Part shown: positions 24,778 through 33,254 of the stretch, in pieces
Position numbering within the stretch: the first letter of the stretch is position 1
Layout: each line of letters starts with the position of its first letter
Assembly: GCA_028283825.1 (NCBI GenBank)
Contig: JAPWJW010000004.1
Coordinates: 376,292-440,291, forward strand
DNA from: Azospirillaceae bacterium
GTDB lineage: Bacteria > Pseudomonadota > Alphaproteobacteria > Azospirillales > Azospirillaceae
Direction: 5' to 3'
Length of the DNA: 64,000 nt
The notes under the pieces: generated by a model
Told to the model about the DNA's origin: nothing
Seen by the model: only the letters and a program-made list of their open reading frames with translations
The model's database searches: none
Program-made: the position numbers and the translations under genes

Positions 24778-26370
24778 ATGAGCAGCGTCGCGCAATTCGA
24801 ATTCATCCTGCTACTGCTGGTGGCTATCCTGGGGTTGCGGCTGCTGGCCGGGCGGCTGCGCCTGCCGCCGGCGGCGGCCTTGCTGATCGGCGGCATCGGC
24901 CTGGCCTTCGTGCCCGGGGTGCCGGCCTTCGACCTGGATCCCGACCTGGTGCTGGTACTGTTCCTGCCACCGTTGCTGATGGATGGCGCCTATTACATCG
25001 TCTGGCGGGAATTTCGCCGCAACCTGGGCGGCATCCTGCAACTGGCCATTGGTGCCGTGCTGTTCACCACCCTGGCGGTGGGCCTGGTGACGCACGCCCT
25101 GGTGCCCGGCCTGCCCTGGGCGGTCTGTTTCGCACTGGGGGCAGTGGTGTCGCCGCCGGACGCCGTGGCGGCCAAGGCGGTGCTGGAACGGGTGACCCTG
25201 CCCCGTCGCCTCAGTATTTTGCTGGAGGGCGAAAGCCTGCTGAACGACGCCGCCGGCCTGGTGCTGTTCCGCTTCGCCATCGCCGCGGCGCTGACCGGCG
25301 TCTTCAGCCTGGGCCAGGCCACCATGGCTTTCGGCGGCCTGGCCATCGGCGGCGCCATCGTGGGCGGGGTGCTGGGCTACGCCTGGATTCGCGCGCTGCG
25401 CCTGCTGAAGGATGAGCACCTGACCATCACGGCCATCTTCCTGCTGTCCTGGGCATCCTATATCTGCGGGGAAAAGCTGGGGGTTTCCGGCGTCATCGCC
25501 ACCGTGGCCGCCGGCCTGGTGCTGGGCTGGCACCAGCATGAGGTGTTGAGCGCCGGCGTGCGCCTGACCGCCACCGCCGCCTGGCAGGTGATGGTGTTCG
25601 TGCTGGAGGCGCTGGTCTTCATCCTGATCGGCCTGTCGCTGCGCGGCGTGATGGTGCGCCTGGGCGGCGTGGAACATGCGCTTGAGACCCTGGCGCTACC
25701 GGTGCTGGCCGTGCTGGCCACCGTGGTGGTGGCGCGCTTCGTCTGGGTGTTCGCGGCCGAGGGCGTGGGCATCGCGCTGCGCCGCCTGTGGGGCCAGCGC
25801 TGCCCCTGGTCGCCGGGCAGCGCCCTGCTGCTGAGTTGGGCGGGCATGCGCGGCGTGGTCACCCTGGCGGTGGCCCTGTCCATCCCCATCGAGGTGCCGG
25901 GCCGCGACCTGATCCTGGCCGCCGCCTTCGCCGTCATCCTGGGCACGGTGCTGATCCAGGGCAGCAGCCTGGGCCCCCTGATCCGCTGGCTGGGCCTGGA
26001 CCGGGCCGGCATCGGCCCCGGCACCATGCTGACCCGGCCGCAGGCCATGGCGGCCGTCACCGCCGCGCAGCTGAGGGCGGTGGAGGCCCGCGCCTACAAC
26101 CCCGACGGCAGCGTGCGCCACCCCCGCCTGCTGGAGCAGTACAACCACCGCGCCCGCATCGCCGACCGCTACAGCCGGGAGGCCCAGGTGCTGGCCAGCG
26201 ACCGCGACGCCCATTACGACGTGGTGCTGGCCACCATCGCCGCCGGCCGGACCGAGGTGCTGCGCCTGCACCGCGCCGGCCGCATCCACGACGACGTGCT
26301 GCATGTCGTGGAGTATGAGCTGGACTTGCAGGAGATGTCGGCCGTCACCGCGCAGGAACGGGGTGGTTAG
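24778..26370 (+). CDS. CPA1-family Na+/H+ antiporter
   Basis: A 530-residue membrane antiporter exchanging monovalent cations for protons. About 12 helices; the ion-binding region is AVVSPPDAVAAKAVLERV (about residue 120) with LEGESLLNDAAGLVLFR (about 148), the signature of the bacterial CPA1/NhaP class, and SWAGMRGVVTLAVALSIP (about 350). The hydrophilic C-terminal 100 residues are cytoplasmic and carry many Arg and His residues. ATG at 24778 fits the family start (MSSVAQFEFILLLLVAI). Its stop overlaps that of the convergent short AraC gene by 4 bases. Confidence 0.88.
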   Translation: MSSVAQFEFILLLLVAILGLRLLAGRLRLPPAAALLIGGIGLAFVPGVPAFDLDPDLVLVLFLPPLLMDGAYYIVWREFRRNLGGILQLAIGAVLFTTLAVGLVTHALVPGLPWAVCFALGAVVSPPDAVAAKAVLERVTLPRRLSILLEGESLLNDAAGLVLFRFAIAAALTGVFSLGQATMAFGGLAIGGAIVGGVLGYAWIRALRLLKDEHLTITAIFLLSWASYICGEKLGVSGVIATVAAGLVLGWHQHEVLSAGVRLTATAAWQVMVFVLEALVFILIGLSLRGVMVRLGGVEHALETLALPVLAVLATVVVARFVWVFAAEGVGIALRRLWGQRCPWSPGSALLLSWAGMRGVVTLAVALSIPIEVPGRDLILAAAFAVILGTVLIQGSSLGPLIRWLGLDRAGIGPGTMLTRPQAMAAVTAAQLRAVEARAYNPDGSVRHPRLLEQYNHRARIADRYSREAQVLASDRDAHYDVVLATIAAGRTEVLRLHRAGRIHDDVLHVVEYELDLQEMSAVTAQERGG

Positions 26371-26777
26371 GGTTCCGTCGCGCGATCGCACTCCGCGCAC
26401 CGCGCCCGGCGTCGCAAGGCCGCCGGGCTGACACCCAGCACATCGGCGAAGACACGGGTCAAGTGGCTTTGGTCGGCGAAGCCGCAGGCCACGGCGATGT
26501 CGGCGATGGGCAGGCAGGTGCCGACCAGCAGATCCCGCGCCCGCTCCACCCGGTACCGGCGCAGCCAGCGATAGGGCGTCTGTCCCGTGGTGCGGCCGAA
26601 GGCGGCGATGAAATAGGCGCGCGACAGGCCGCAGGCGGCGGCCACCTCGGCCATGGTGATGGCCCCGTCCTCGCGGGCGACCATATAGGCCTTGGCCCGG
26701 GCGACCAGGAAGGGCGGCAGTCCGCCGCGGGCGGGACCACAGGCGGATGCGGTGGCTATTTGGCAAGATGCGGGCAT
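26367..26777 (-). CDS. Stand-alone AraC-type DNA-binding domain
   Basis: A 136-residue protein consisting almost only of the AraC double helix-turn-helix (ITMAEVAAACGLSRAYFIAAF, then PIADIAVACGFADQSHLTRVF); the sensing domain is absent. Most AraC proteins are about 250-320 residues, so this is a small activator of the MarA/SoxS style or a truncated paralogue. The start at 26777 follows a good AAGGA site. It closely resembles the AraC gene at 23637-24524 on the other side of the antiporter, suggesting duplication. The C-terminus has three cysteines close together (CAEC pair). Confidence 0.82.
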   Translation of the reverse strand: MPASCQIATASACGPARGGLPPFLVARAKAYMVAREDGAITMAEVAAACGLSRAYFIAAFGRTTGQTPYRWLRRYRVERARDLLVGTCLPIADIAVACGFADQSHLTRVFADVLGVSPAALRRRARCAECDRATEP

Positions 26778-26891
26778 GGGGCGTCCTTCACCGGGCGCGG
26801 CAAAGCGCCCGCGTCGGCGGGAAACGGAAGGGCTGTTCGGGGGGAAATGTCCGGCGCTTAAGCCGGTGGGGATCTGGACATGACGAAGCCT

Positions 26892-26974
26892 CCTCAGGGG
26901 CCGTGATCACATGCCCCTGAGCCTAAGCCCGTCGCCCATACTCAGAAATAGAAACGATGGAAAGTCATCGTTTC
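26892..26974. promoter_or_regulatory. Two inverted repeats upstream of the short AraC gene
   Basis: The 385-bp gap 26778-27162 holds, besides repeat B, two clear inverted repeats: CTCAGGGGC / GCCCCTGAG (26893-26921, 11-base spacer) and GAAACGATG / CATCGTTTC (26951-26974). They lie 115-200 bp upstream of the AraC start and may be operators or RNA hairpins. No gene is seen in this gap. Confidence 0.45.
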
Positions 26975-26992
26975 CAAAAATAACTTCATGTC

Positions 26993-27149
26993 AGCGGTAC
27001 GAGATTCTGACTCGTGCCGCTATAGGCTGCGATTGCAGCCGCCGGAGATTTACGGGAAGCCGAAGGCGAACCGGAAATCGAGGAAGCCCAGCCAGCGGAT
27101 GCTGGCGCCCGGCGCCTGAGGGGGCCTTTGATCGGTTACGATCAAAGGC
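26993..27149 (+). repeat. Structured intergenic repeat, copy B (fullest copy)
   Basis: Longest copy. From left: inverted repeat AGCGGTACGAG / CTCGTGCCGCT (one mismatch, 26993-27021); stem GGCTGC-GATT-GCAGCC; CCGGAGATTTACGGG; GAGGAAGCCC; stem GCCAGC-GGAT-GCTGGC; GCCCGGCGCCTGAGGG; and a last hairpin GCCTTTGATCG / CGATCAAAGGC (27125-27149). Read on the minus strand it begins 14 bp after the D-amino-acid enzyme stop, and that last hairpin may act as its terminator. Confidence 0.7.
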
Positions 27150-27162
27150 TACGCGTACAAGT

Positions 27163-28302
27163 TCACCAACCGCTGAACCGATCCCACCGGGCCAAGGGGC
27201 CGTCGGACAGCACGGCATAGGCATCGAACTGCGCTGCCGTGGCGCAGGCGTGGTTGGGCAGGATGCGCAGTTGCGACCCCACCGGGAAACGCGCGGCCAG
27301 ATCCGTGCCCGCATCCCCCGTCCAGTGCAGCACGCCGTGTTCCTGGTTGGCGCCACGGAAGGTCAGGTCGGGGATGGGCCGGCCGTCGTGGTCACACACC
27401 AGGCCATAACCGTGGTCCACCGCCTGGCCTTGCGTGCCCCGGTCACGGCTCATCGCCATCCAGCCGGCGTCGGTGATGATCCAGCCGGTATCCGGCCGGT
27501 GGCCGATGACGGTCGTCAGCACCGACAGGGCGATATCGTCCAGATCGCAGACACCCACCCCCGCCATCACCAGGTCGAAGAAGGCATAGACGCCGGCCCG
27601 CACCTCCGTCACGCCCTCCAGATGCCGGGCGTTGAGGGCCGTGGGGGTGGACCCGACGCTGACCACCGGGCAGGCGTGGCCGGCGGCACGAAGGCGTTCG
27701 GCCGCCTGGACGCAGCCTGCCCGTTCCTGCTCCGCCATCGCCGCCAGGGCGTCGGGCGTGGACAGGCCGTAGGAACTGCCGGCGTGGGTCATGACGCCCA
27801 CCAGCCCGGCACCGGCGTCCTCGACCACCCCCAGCGCCGCCGCCACCGCCAGCAGCAGGGGATCGTCGGGGCGCACGCCGGAACGGTGGCCGTCGGTATC
27901 GACCTCGATCATCACGGCGTGGCGATGGCCGTTGGTCCGGCCGTGGGCCGACAGCTGTTCCGCCGCCGCCACCGATTCCACCACCAGGGTCAGGTTCAAG
28001 CCGGCCCGAACCAGCCGCAGGGCATGGTCGAACTTCGCCGGGGCGATGGCGACGGCGTAGAGGATGTCGTCGAAGCCGGCGGCGAAGAACCGCTCCGCCT
28101 CCTTCAATGTGGAAACAGTCAGGCCGCGCGCGCCGGCCGCCACCTGGCGGCGCACCACGTCAGCGCTCTTGCTGGTCTTCACGTGCGGCCGGAAGCGGAC
28201 ACCCAGCGCATCCATCCGCGCCTGCATGCGGGCGATGTTGGCATCCAGGCGGGCCTGGTCCAGCAGCAGGACGGGGGTTTCCAGATCGGCGGGGATGGGC
28301 AT
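27163..28302 (-). CDS. DSD1-family PLP enzyme (D-threonine aldolase / D-serine dehydratase-like)
   Basis: A 379-residue fold-type III PLP enzyme. The alanine-racemase-like N-terminal barrel begins LETPVLLLDQARLDANI; the PLP lysine lies in HVKTSKSADV (about residue 43). Phosphate and substrate residues appear in MIEVDTDGHRSGV and VSVGSTPTA. The C-terminal zinc-binding part is GANQEHGVLHW and ILPNHACATAA, where His and Cys are the family metal ligands. It cleaves or dehydrates D-hydroxy amino acids. ATG at 28302 follows a perfect AGGAG. It may be linked to the upstream flavoprotein gene, but a terminator lies between. Confidence 0.85.
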   Translation of the reverse strand: MPIPADLETPVLLLDQARLDANIARMQARMDALGVRFRPHVKTSKSADVVRRQVAAGARGLTVSTLKEAERFFAAGFDDILYAVAIAPAKFDHALRLVRAGLNLTLVVESVAAAEQLSAHGRTNGHRHAVMIEVDTDGHRSGVRPDDPLLLAVAAALGVVEDAGAGLVGVMTHAGSSYGLSTPDALAAMAEQERAGCVQAAERLRAAGHACPVVSVGSTPTALNARHLEGVTEVRAGVYAFFDLVMAGVGVCDLDDIALSVLTTVIGHRPDTGWIITDAGWMAMSRDRGTQGQAVDHGYGLVCDHDGRPIPDLTFRGANQEHGVLHWTGDAGTDLAARFPVGSQLRILPNHACATAAQFDAYAVLSDGPLARWDRFSGW

Positions 28303-28360
28303 GGCGGCGCTCCTGTCTTCAGGGGCCACACCATGCCAGAACGGGATCGTGCGCGGCGGC

Positions 28361-28399
28361 AAAAAAGGGCCCGGTCCGCCATGACGGCGGCCGGGCCCT
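28361..28399 (-). terminator. Intrinsic terminator after the SpdH-like gene
   Basis: On the minus strand, AGGGCCCGGCCGCC pairs with GGCGGACCGGGCCCT (one mismatch) over a short loop and is followed by a six-T run. It lies between the flavoprotein gene and the PLP enzyme gene. Confidence 0.75.
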
Positions 28400-28541
28400 G
28401 TAGGGAGGGTAGGAAGGAAGATGAAGCCACACACGGGCCATGCAAGCCCGCATGTACGGACTCAACCCCCGCCCCCCCTGCCTGTTCCACCCGCGGCCAG
28501 GCCCGCATTCGGGGCACCCCGTCCGCGACCGGTGCCGGCGC

Positions 28542-30485
28542 CTATACGCCCAGGGCCAGGATCTGCTGTGCCGCGCGTTTGCCGTGCTGGAAGGCGCCGG
28601 TGTAGTTCTGGGCGCCGTTCAGTTCGGCATGCGCGATGGCGATGCGGCCGAAACCCTTGGCCACCACCTCGCGCGGGCTGGGCCGGCCGTCCACACCGTA
28701 ATAGAAGCCCGGCGGCTGCACCACCCGGGCGTGGCCCCAGCGGTTCAGGATGATGCCGGCGATGTCGCGGCGCGGATCGAAGCCGGATCCGGTGAACATG
28801 TCCGCCATCTGGCTGCGGATGATGCGTTCGTAATCGGCGTAGCTGGTGGCCAGCAGGCGGCCCCGGCCCAGGCTGGCCTGGGTCGCGGCATCATGGCCGG
28901 GCGTGTACAGCCCCATGTAGAAGGTCAGCAGGGTGGGCCGGTCCGGATGCAACGGCGGGTCATAGTCGCCCACCACCATGGGCCGGCGGATGTTGGCGCA
29001 GAAACCGAACATGGTGCCGTCGTCGATCCAGCGCGCCGCCGTGGCGCCCAGGCGATAAAGGAAGCGCCAGTTGGTCAGGGCCACGTTGGCCACCAGGGCG
29101 GGGGCATGGATGAACTGGGCATAGGCGGCACGGATGTCGTCCGGCAGGTCCGCCACCACCCGGCGGGTGACCCAGCCGCCGCTGGCCATGATCACCGCCT
29201 TGGCCCGCACCCGCTTCAGGTCGCGGTCGCGCTCATAGGTCACCAGCACCGCCCCGCTGTTGGCATCGCGGTTCTGATGTTCCACCCGCACAGCGGTGGC
29301 GCGCAGGCGGATGCGGGTGGGCTGTCCCTGGCGATCCAACGCATCGAAACGCACCCGGCCGTTGGCGACGGCGTTGAATCCCGCCTGTCCGCCTGTGGGT
29401 CCCGCGCCCAACGCGTCCGGGATCAACGCGCGGGTCAGATAGCGGCTGAGCATGGAATTGCCGCCGGGGAAGGAGGGGGTGGGCTTGCCCCTGCCCTCCG
29501 TCACGTAATGGTGGCCGACGCGGGCGGACACGGCATCCGCCCCCACCCCGCCCAGCAGGCCCACCACCGGCTGGGCGAAGCGCGTCACCGCCGGCGCGTA
29601 GCCCTTCACCTGTTCCAGGTAGTGCTTGTAGGTCATGGTGTCGAGCAGGCGCGGGTCCTCGTCCCCCGTCTCCCCCGTCGTGGCGCGCCATTGCAGCAGC
29701 TGACGCCGGACATCGGCCCCATAGGGCGTGCGCGCCAGGGCGTCTTCCCAGATGTTGCGCACCCAGTAGGGCTGCTTGGCGCCGGTGGACGGATCGAAAT
29801 GATAGGCCACGTCCACCGTGCCTTCCGCCATGCCGTCCATGTTGTCGTAATTGTCGAGCGCGAAGCGCAACGGCGTCAGCTTGGGGTCCCAGTCCTTGAA
29901 GGTGTAGGTCCGCGGGATGTCCAGTTCCGCGAACACCTGGTCCACCTGGGTGCCGCTGCCCGGTTCCGGCGGCAGGAAATCGTTGGAAGCCTGGGGGCCG
30001 ATCAGGCGCACGCCGTTCACCAGGAATTCGTTCTGCTTGGCGGCACCGCCGAAGACGGGATGGTTTTCCAGGATCAAGCAGCGCCGCCGGCCGCCGGTAC
30101 CCTTGGCGTATTCGTAGGCCGCCATCAGGCCGCTCAAGCCGCCGCCGACGATCACCAGGTCGTAATCCTCATCCACCGGCCCGGCGGCGGGGCCATCACC
30201 CAGCGCCTGATAGGCGCCGTCGCGCACGCGGTGGGCGGCGTTCATCACCGCGGCGGTGTTGCCGTTGGACAGGGCATAGTCCCCGACGCCGCCATAGCCG
30301 GTGAAGGGATCAAGGCCGTCCGCGCCCTGCCCTGCCGCCAGGGCGTGCGCGGGACAGGCGGCAGCACCCAAGGCGGCGCCGCTGCCCAGCAGGACGCCGT
30401 TCAACATGTCGCGACGGGTGATGGGCGCGGTCAGGCCCAGGCGGTCCGTGTCAGCCAATTCGGAAGATTCCCATGTTCGTTGCAT
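28542..30485 (-). CDS. Tat-exported FAD-dependent oxidoreductase, spermidine-dehydrogenase (SpdH)-like
   Basis: A 647-residue flavoprotein. The N-terminus ITRRDMLNGVLLGSGAALG is a Tat signal as in Pseudomonas SpdH, so folding with FAD would precede export to the periplasm. The dinucleotide-binding motif is DLVIVGGGLSGLMAAYEYA (about residue 108) followed by CLILENHPVFGGAAKQNEF. The C-terminal flavin contact is GRIAIAHAELNGAQNYTGA. SpdH oxidises polyamines; whether this one does is inferred from overall similarity. Other FAD amine oxidases are possible. The nearest parS-like palindrome is 100 bp upstream of its start. Confidence 0.75.
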   Translation of the reverse strand: MQRTWESSELADTDRLGLTAPITRRDMLNGVLLGSGAALGAAACPAHALAAGQGADGLDPFTGYGGVGDYALSNGNTAAVMNAAHRVRDGAYQALGDGPAAGPVDEDYDLVIVGGGLSGLMAAYEYAKGTGGRRRCLILENHPVFGGAAKQNEFLVNGVRLIGPQASNDFLPPEPGSGTQVDQVFAELDIPRTYTFKDWDPKLTPLRFALDNYDNMDGMAEGTVDVAYHFDPSTGAKQPYWVRNIWEDALARTPYGADVRRQLLQWRATTGETGDEDPRLLDTMTYKHYLEQVKGYAPAVTRFAQPVVGLLGGVGADAVSARVGHHYVTEGRGKPTPSFPGGNSMLSRYLTRALIPDALGAGPTGGQAGFNAVANGRVRFDALDRQGQPTRIRLRATAVRVEHQNRDANSGAVLVTYERDRDLKRVRAKAVIMASGGWVTRRVVADLPDDIRAAYAQFIHAPALVANVALTNWRFLYRLGATAARWIDDGTMFGFCANIRRPMVVGDYDPPLHPDRPTLLTFYMGLYTPGHDAATQASLGRGRLLATSYADYERIIRSQMADMFTGSGFDPRRDIAGIILNRWGHARVVQPPGFYYGVDGRPSPREVVAKGFGRIAIAHAELNGAQNYTGAFQHGKRAAQQILALGV

Positions 30486-30585
30486 CCCCGCTTGTCCGCC
30501 ATAGTAGGGCCACCCGACCGGGGGCGGGAACGCACAATTGATCGATCAACCGTCCTGCCGGGACGCAGGGAAAGAGCGCCGCCAG

Positions 30586-30615
30586 GGGATAAGTTCTGAC
30601 GTCAGAACTTATCCC
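30586..30615. other. Candidate parS site 1 (30-bp perfect palindrome)
   Basis: Contains the core GTTCTGACGTCAGAAC (30593-30608) and extends as a perfect palindrome to 30 bp (GGGATAA arms outside). It lies in the gap between the SpdH-like gene and the tail-collar gene. The core recurs at 31104, 33252 and 34865, all around rep/parAB. Confidence 0.7.
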
Positions 30616-30720
30616 TCGCCCTTTGGTGCAAAATTACCGCGTCGCACAATTGACTAAATTGGGAAAAGCCGCCATCACGTCGCTGGCGCGATCGATTTCG
30701 CGTACCAACGGCCATAAGTT

Positions 30721-30975
30721 GTGATGGAGGGAATTTTGGATCCGATGATCGGTAGTGTCATCCTGTGGAGCGGCTCTTGGATTCCGGAGGGCTGGCATCT
30801 CTGCGACGGCAGCCAGTTGCAGGCCATGCAGTACCAGCCGCTTTTCTCCATAATCGGGAACAAGTATGGCGGTAACGGAACGACGACGTTCGCCTTGCCC
30901 GACTTGCGCCAGAACGCGATCGGCGCCCTGCAATGGATCATCGCCATCATGGGTGATTATCCGCCGCGTTCATAA
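30721..30975 (+). CDS. Small phage-tail-collar (microcystin-dependent-protein-like) domain protein
   Basis: An 84-residue protein that is one tail-collar domain: IGSVILWSGSWIPEGWHLCD, LFSIIGNKYGGNGTTTFALP, then DLRQN. The ending WIIAIMGDYPPRS matches the short Mdp-type proteins, so the product looks complete rather than a fragment. Such proteins occur in phage-derived or contractile particles, but no other tail gene is near. Start GTG 30721 or ATG 30724. GC is lower than in neighbours and it sits between two parS-like sites, suggesting recent insertion into the replication region. Its biological role is unknown. Confidence 0.7.
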   Translation: MMEGILDPMIGSVILWSGSWIPEGWHLCDGSQLQAMQYQPLFSIIGNKYGGNGTTTFALPDLRQNAIGALQWIIAIMGDYPPRS

Positions 30976-31102
30976 AGAGTCCGCCCGCGCGGAACAGCAT
31001 GGCCGGAGGGCGAAAGCTAATAAGGGGATAGCTTTCGCCCTTCGATTCGGGGATTGGATTTTCCGGGGGAAATGCCCGGCGGATACACCCCGCACGCATG
31101 CT

Positions 31103-31120
31103 GGTTCTGACGTCAGAACC
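31103..31120. other. Candidate parS site 2
   Basis: Perfect 18-bp palindrome GGTTCTGACGTCAGAACC, 19 bp downstream of the rep stop codon (minus strand). Confidence 0.7.
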
Positions 31121-31138
31121 GGCCCGGAAAACCGGGTC

Positions 31139-32476
31139 TCAGCGCAGCGTCGCCGCCGCCTCGTCCGCCACCCACTCCACCCATTTGTGGATGTTGCTGG
31201 CGGCGACGGCGGCCCGCACCTCGGGCGCGCCCAGGTCACGGGCCCGCTTGTAGAAACGGGTGCGCACGTCCAGCGGCTCCGATGCCAGGCGATCAATCAC
31301 CGCCTGGCGCGGGGCTCGCACTTCCGTCCCCGTGATCGCGGGTGGCACCACAGGGATCATGGACACCACCTCCCCCGCCATCTTGCGCACGAAGCCGGCA
31401 AAGGCCAGGTCGGCATTGCGGATCTTGCCCGTCTGGCCGGATGCCCATTCCGCCCAGCGGTCCAGGGCACCCTCGATGTCAATGCCGGGATAGTCGGTTC
31501 GCAGCTGCTCCACGGCCGTGTCGCTGATCCGCCGCTTCAGGCCCAGCACCGACACCGGCCGGTCGCGGTCGGTCTTGCCGTCTTCCAGATCCACGGTGTC
31601 GGCGTCACGGGCGCCGGCGGCCAGGCCCCGGCCCACGGGGCCCACCGGATCAATGGCGAATTCCGTGGCGCGCGCGGCGGAGGTCAGGGCCGCCCTTTCC
31701 TTCTTGCGGATGGTGAAACGCAACGCGATCACCGGCCGACCACGTGAGGGCGAGCGGATGGGGGTATAGCTGCACTCAATGGCCGACAGCTCATTCACCT
31801 CACGCACCGCGCGTTCCAGCACCTCGCGCTGCAGGATGCCGAAGTTCTTGTTGGCAGAACTGTTCTTGACGCTCAGCAGCTGGCGGAAGGCGTCGATCTC
31901 CACCTCCCAATCCGGCTCGCGCAGGTTCACCCGCACGCTCAGCAACTCATACAGCGCCAGGGCGTACTTGGAACTGAAGCTGGTGCACACCGCCAGGTGG
32001 ATGCGTGCCCAGGCCGACGGTTCCGCCAGGGCCGGGCGCAGTTCCGCCGGGAAGGACCATTCCGCATAGCCTTTACCCTTAGGCAGGGCGCGGAAGCTCA
32101 ACAGCGGAGCGCCACCTTCCTTCACCTCGCCATCGGCGCTGAGGTAGGGGAATTCCACCCGCACCGACATCAGGCGGTCAAAGCAGCTTTTCAGGCGGGC
32201 GTTGCTGTGCTCCGTCTCCTCACCGATGGCGCGCTTCAGGTCGGCCGTGGCGGCGCGGAAGGGCGGCAGTGCGGCGGTGGCGTCGGCCAGCTTGTCCCAG
32301 CTGTGGGCCAGGATGACGTTGAACAGCTTCTTGTCCGACAGCGTCAGCCCACCGCCGGTCTCAATGATCTCGATGGTGCCGCGCGGCTTGGGCACGGTCG
32401 GATCCGTGTCCAGGCGAAAGGGGTCCCCTGTCGCCTCCGGGCGCCTGGCCGGCGGTTTGGCTGCTGTCCTAGTCAT
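31139..32476 (-). CDS. Rep_3-family replication initiator (RepB/RepA-like)
   Basis: A 445-residue plasmid-type initiator. The N-terminal half has two winged-helix units: LTLSDKKLFNVILAHSWDKL leading to LKSCFDRLMSVRVEFPY, then SFSSKYALALYELLSVRVN with IDAFRQLLSVK, the diagnostic helix set of Rep_3 proteins that bind iterons and melt the origin. A second domain follows (IECSYTPIRSPSRGRPVIALRF), and residues 330-445 are a helical tail of unknown use. ATG at 32476 lacks a clear ribosome site. It is transcribed away from the iteron array at 32528-33070, divergent from parAB, the classic layout of a self-regulating iteron origin. Confidence 0.87.
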   Translation of the reverse strand: MTRTAAKPPARRPEATGDPFRLDTDPTVPKPRGTIEIIETGGGLTLSDKKLFNVILAHSWDKLADATAALPPFRAATADLKRAIGEETEHSNARLKSCFDRLMSVRVEFPYLSADGEVKEGGAPLLSFRALPKGKGYAEWSFPAELRPALAEPSAWARIHLAVCTSFSSKYALALYELLSVRVNLREPDWEVEIDAFRQLLSVKNSSANKNFGILQREVLERAVREVNELSAIECSYTPIRSPSRGRPVIALRFTIRKKERAALTSAARATEFAIDPVGPVGRGLAAGARDADTVDLEDGKTDRDRPVSVLGLKRRISDTAVEQLRTDYPGIDIEGALDRWAEWASGQTGKIRNADLAFAGFVRKMAGEVVSMIPVVPPAITGTEVRAPRQAVIDRLASEPLDVRTRFYKRARDLGAPEVRAAVAASNIHKWVEWVADEAAATLR

Positions 32477-32527
32477 GTTATGCAGTGGGCCAGCGGCACC
32501 ACACAGAGTCAACACAGGCACCGGCCG

Positions 32528-33070
32528 CTGGCGACAGAACACACAGTAAGGCATCCCCGCCACGCCCAACTGGCGACAAAGTACATAAAGACCGCGACGG
32601 CGCCCCGATCAACTGGCGAGAAAACGCACACGGTGGCCGACTGCAACCTGGAAAAACCCTCCCCCAGCCTCCGACTCCGCCCCGACTCTCAATTGGCGAG
32701 AAAACACATAGAAAGCCCGGATATTGCCTGATGAGAAAACACATAGAGAAAGGTGGAAGCGGGTGTCAGCCACCCAAGCAAGTATCTGATATCAATAGGA
32801 TTTATTCAGTGCCGCGACGCCGCCTTCCTGCTGACGACAAAACACACGCAAACGACTCGGGGAACGGTGGCGAGAAAACGCATAAAAAGCCCGCGCCGGT
32901 TCCCACCCCGCCCCTTGGGCCCTCACGCGCGCGACGCCAAGACCGCCCAGACACCCATGGCGAGAAAACGCACAAGGAAACCAGGGACGGCGACAACCCG
33001 CACAGAGACGGCGGACAAAACGCATCCAGAGGGGCGACAAAGCGCACGCAGACTCGGGACAAAGCGCATG
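32528..33070 (+). repeat. Array of about 12 direct iterons (17-18 bp)
   Basis: Consensus about CTGGCGAGAAAACGCACA, all in one orientation. Copies begin at 32528, 32570, 32613, 32693, 32728, 32831, 32867, 32957, 32987 (degenerate), 33008, 33031 and 33053. Base changes cluster at G/C after GCGA, at A/G before CNCA, and at the last two bases. Spacing is irregular (21 to 103 bp). These are expected binding sites of the adjacent Rep_3 initiator, serving replication and copy control. Confidence 0.88.
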
Positions 33071-33201
33071 CGGACACCGTACAACCTATTGATCTGACTT
33101 AGATATTCCTCACCTGAACAAGAACAAGGGAATCTAGGAAAGAGTCAGGACCGGTCCCTTCCATTGGAAAACAGCATAGGGTCGGGATGGCCGGGGTATC
33201 A

Positions 33202-33254
33202 ACCATCAACCATCAACGTTGCCGTTGACACTTGATGGTGCCGCTGGCTAGGTT
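33202..33254 (+). promoter_or_regulatory. parAB promoter with operator-like repeats
   Basis: A perfect TTGACA -35 box (33225-33230) is followed 18 bases later by TAGGTT (33249-33254) as a weak -10. The direct repeat CAACCAT CAACCAT and the inverted pair ACCATCAA (33209-33216) / TTGATGGT (33232-33239) flank the -35. The N-terminal helix-turn-helix of ParA suggests it binds here to repress its own operon. The candidate parS 3 overlaps the -10/start site. Confidence 0.55.

Noticed and set aside
30721-30975. Prophage or phage-tail particle locus
   Set aside because: Only one collar domain is present; no capsid, sheath, tube or integrase gene is near.
32528-33070. CRISPR-like repeated sequence
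   Set aside because: Repeats are only 17-18 bp, spacing is irregular and there are no cas genes; next to a Rep_3 initiator they are iterons.
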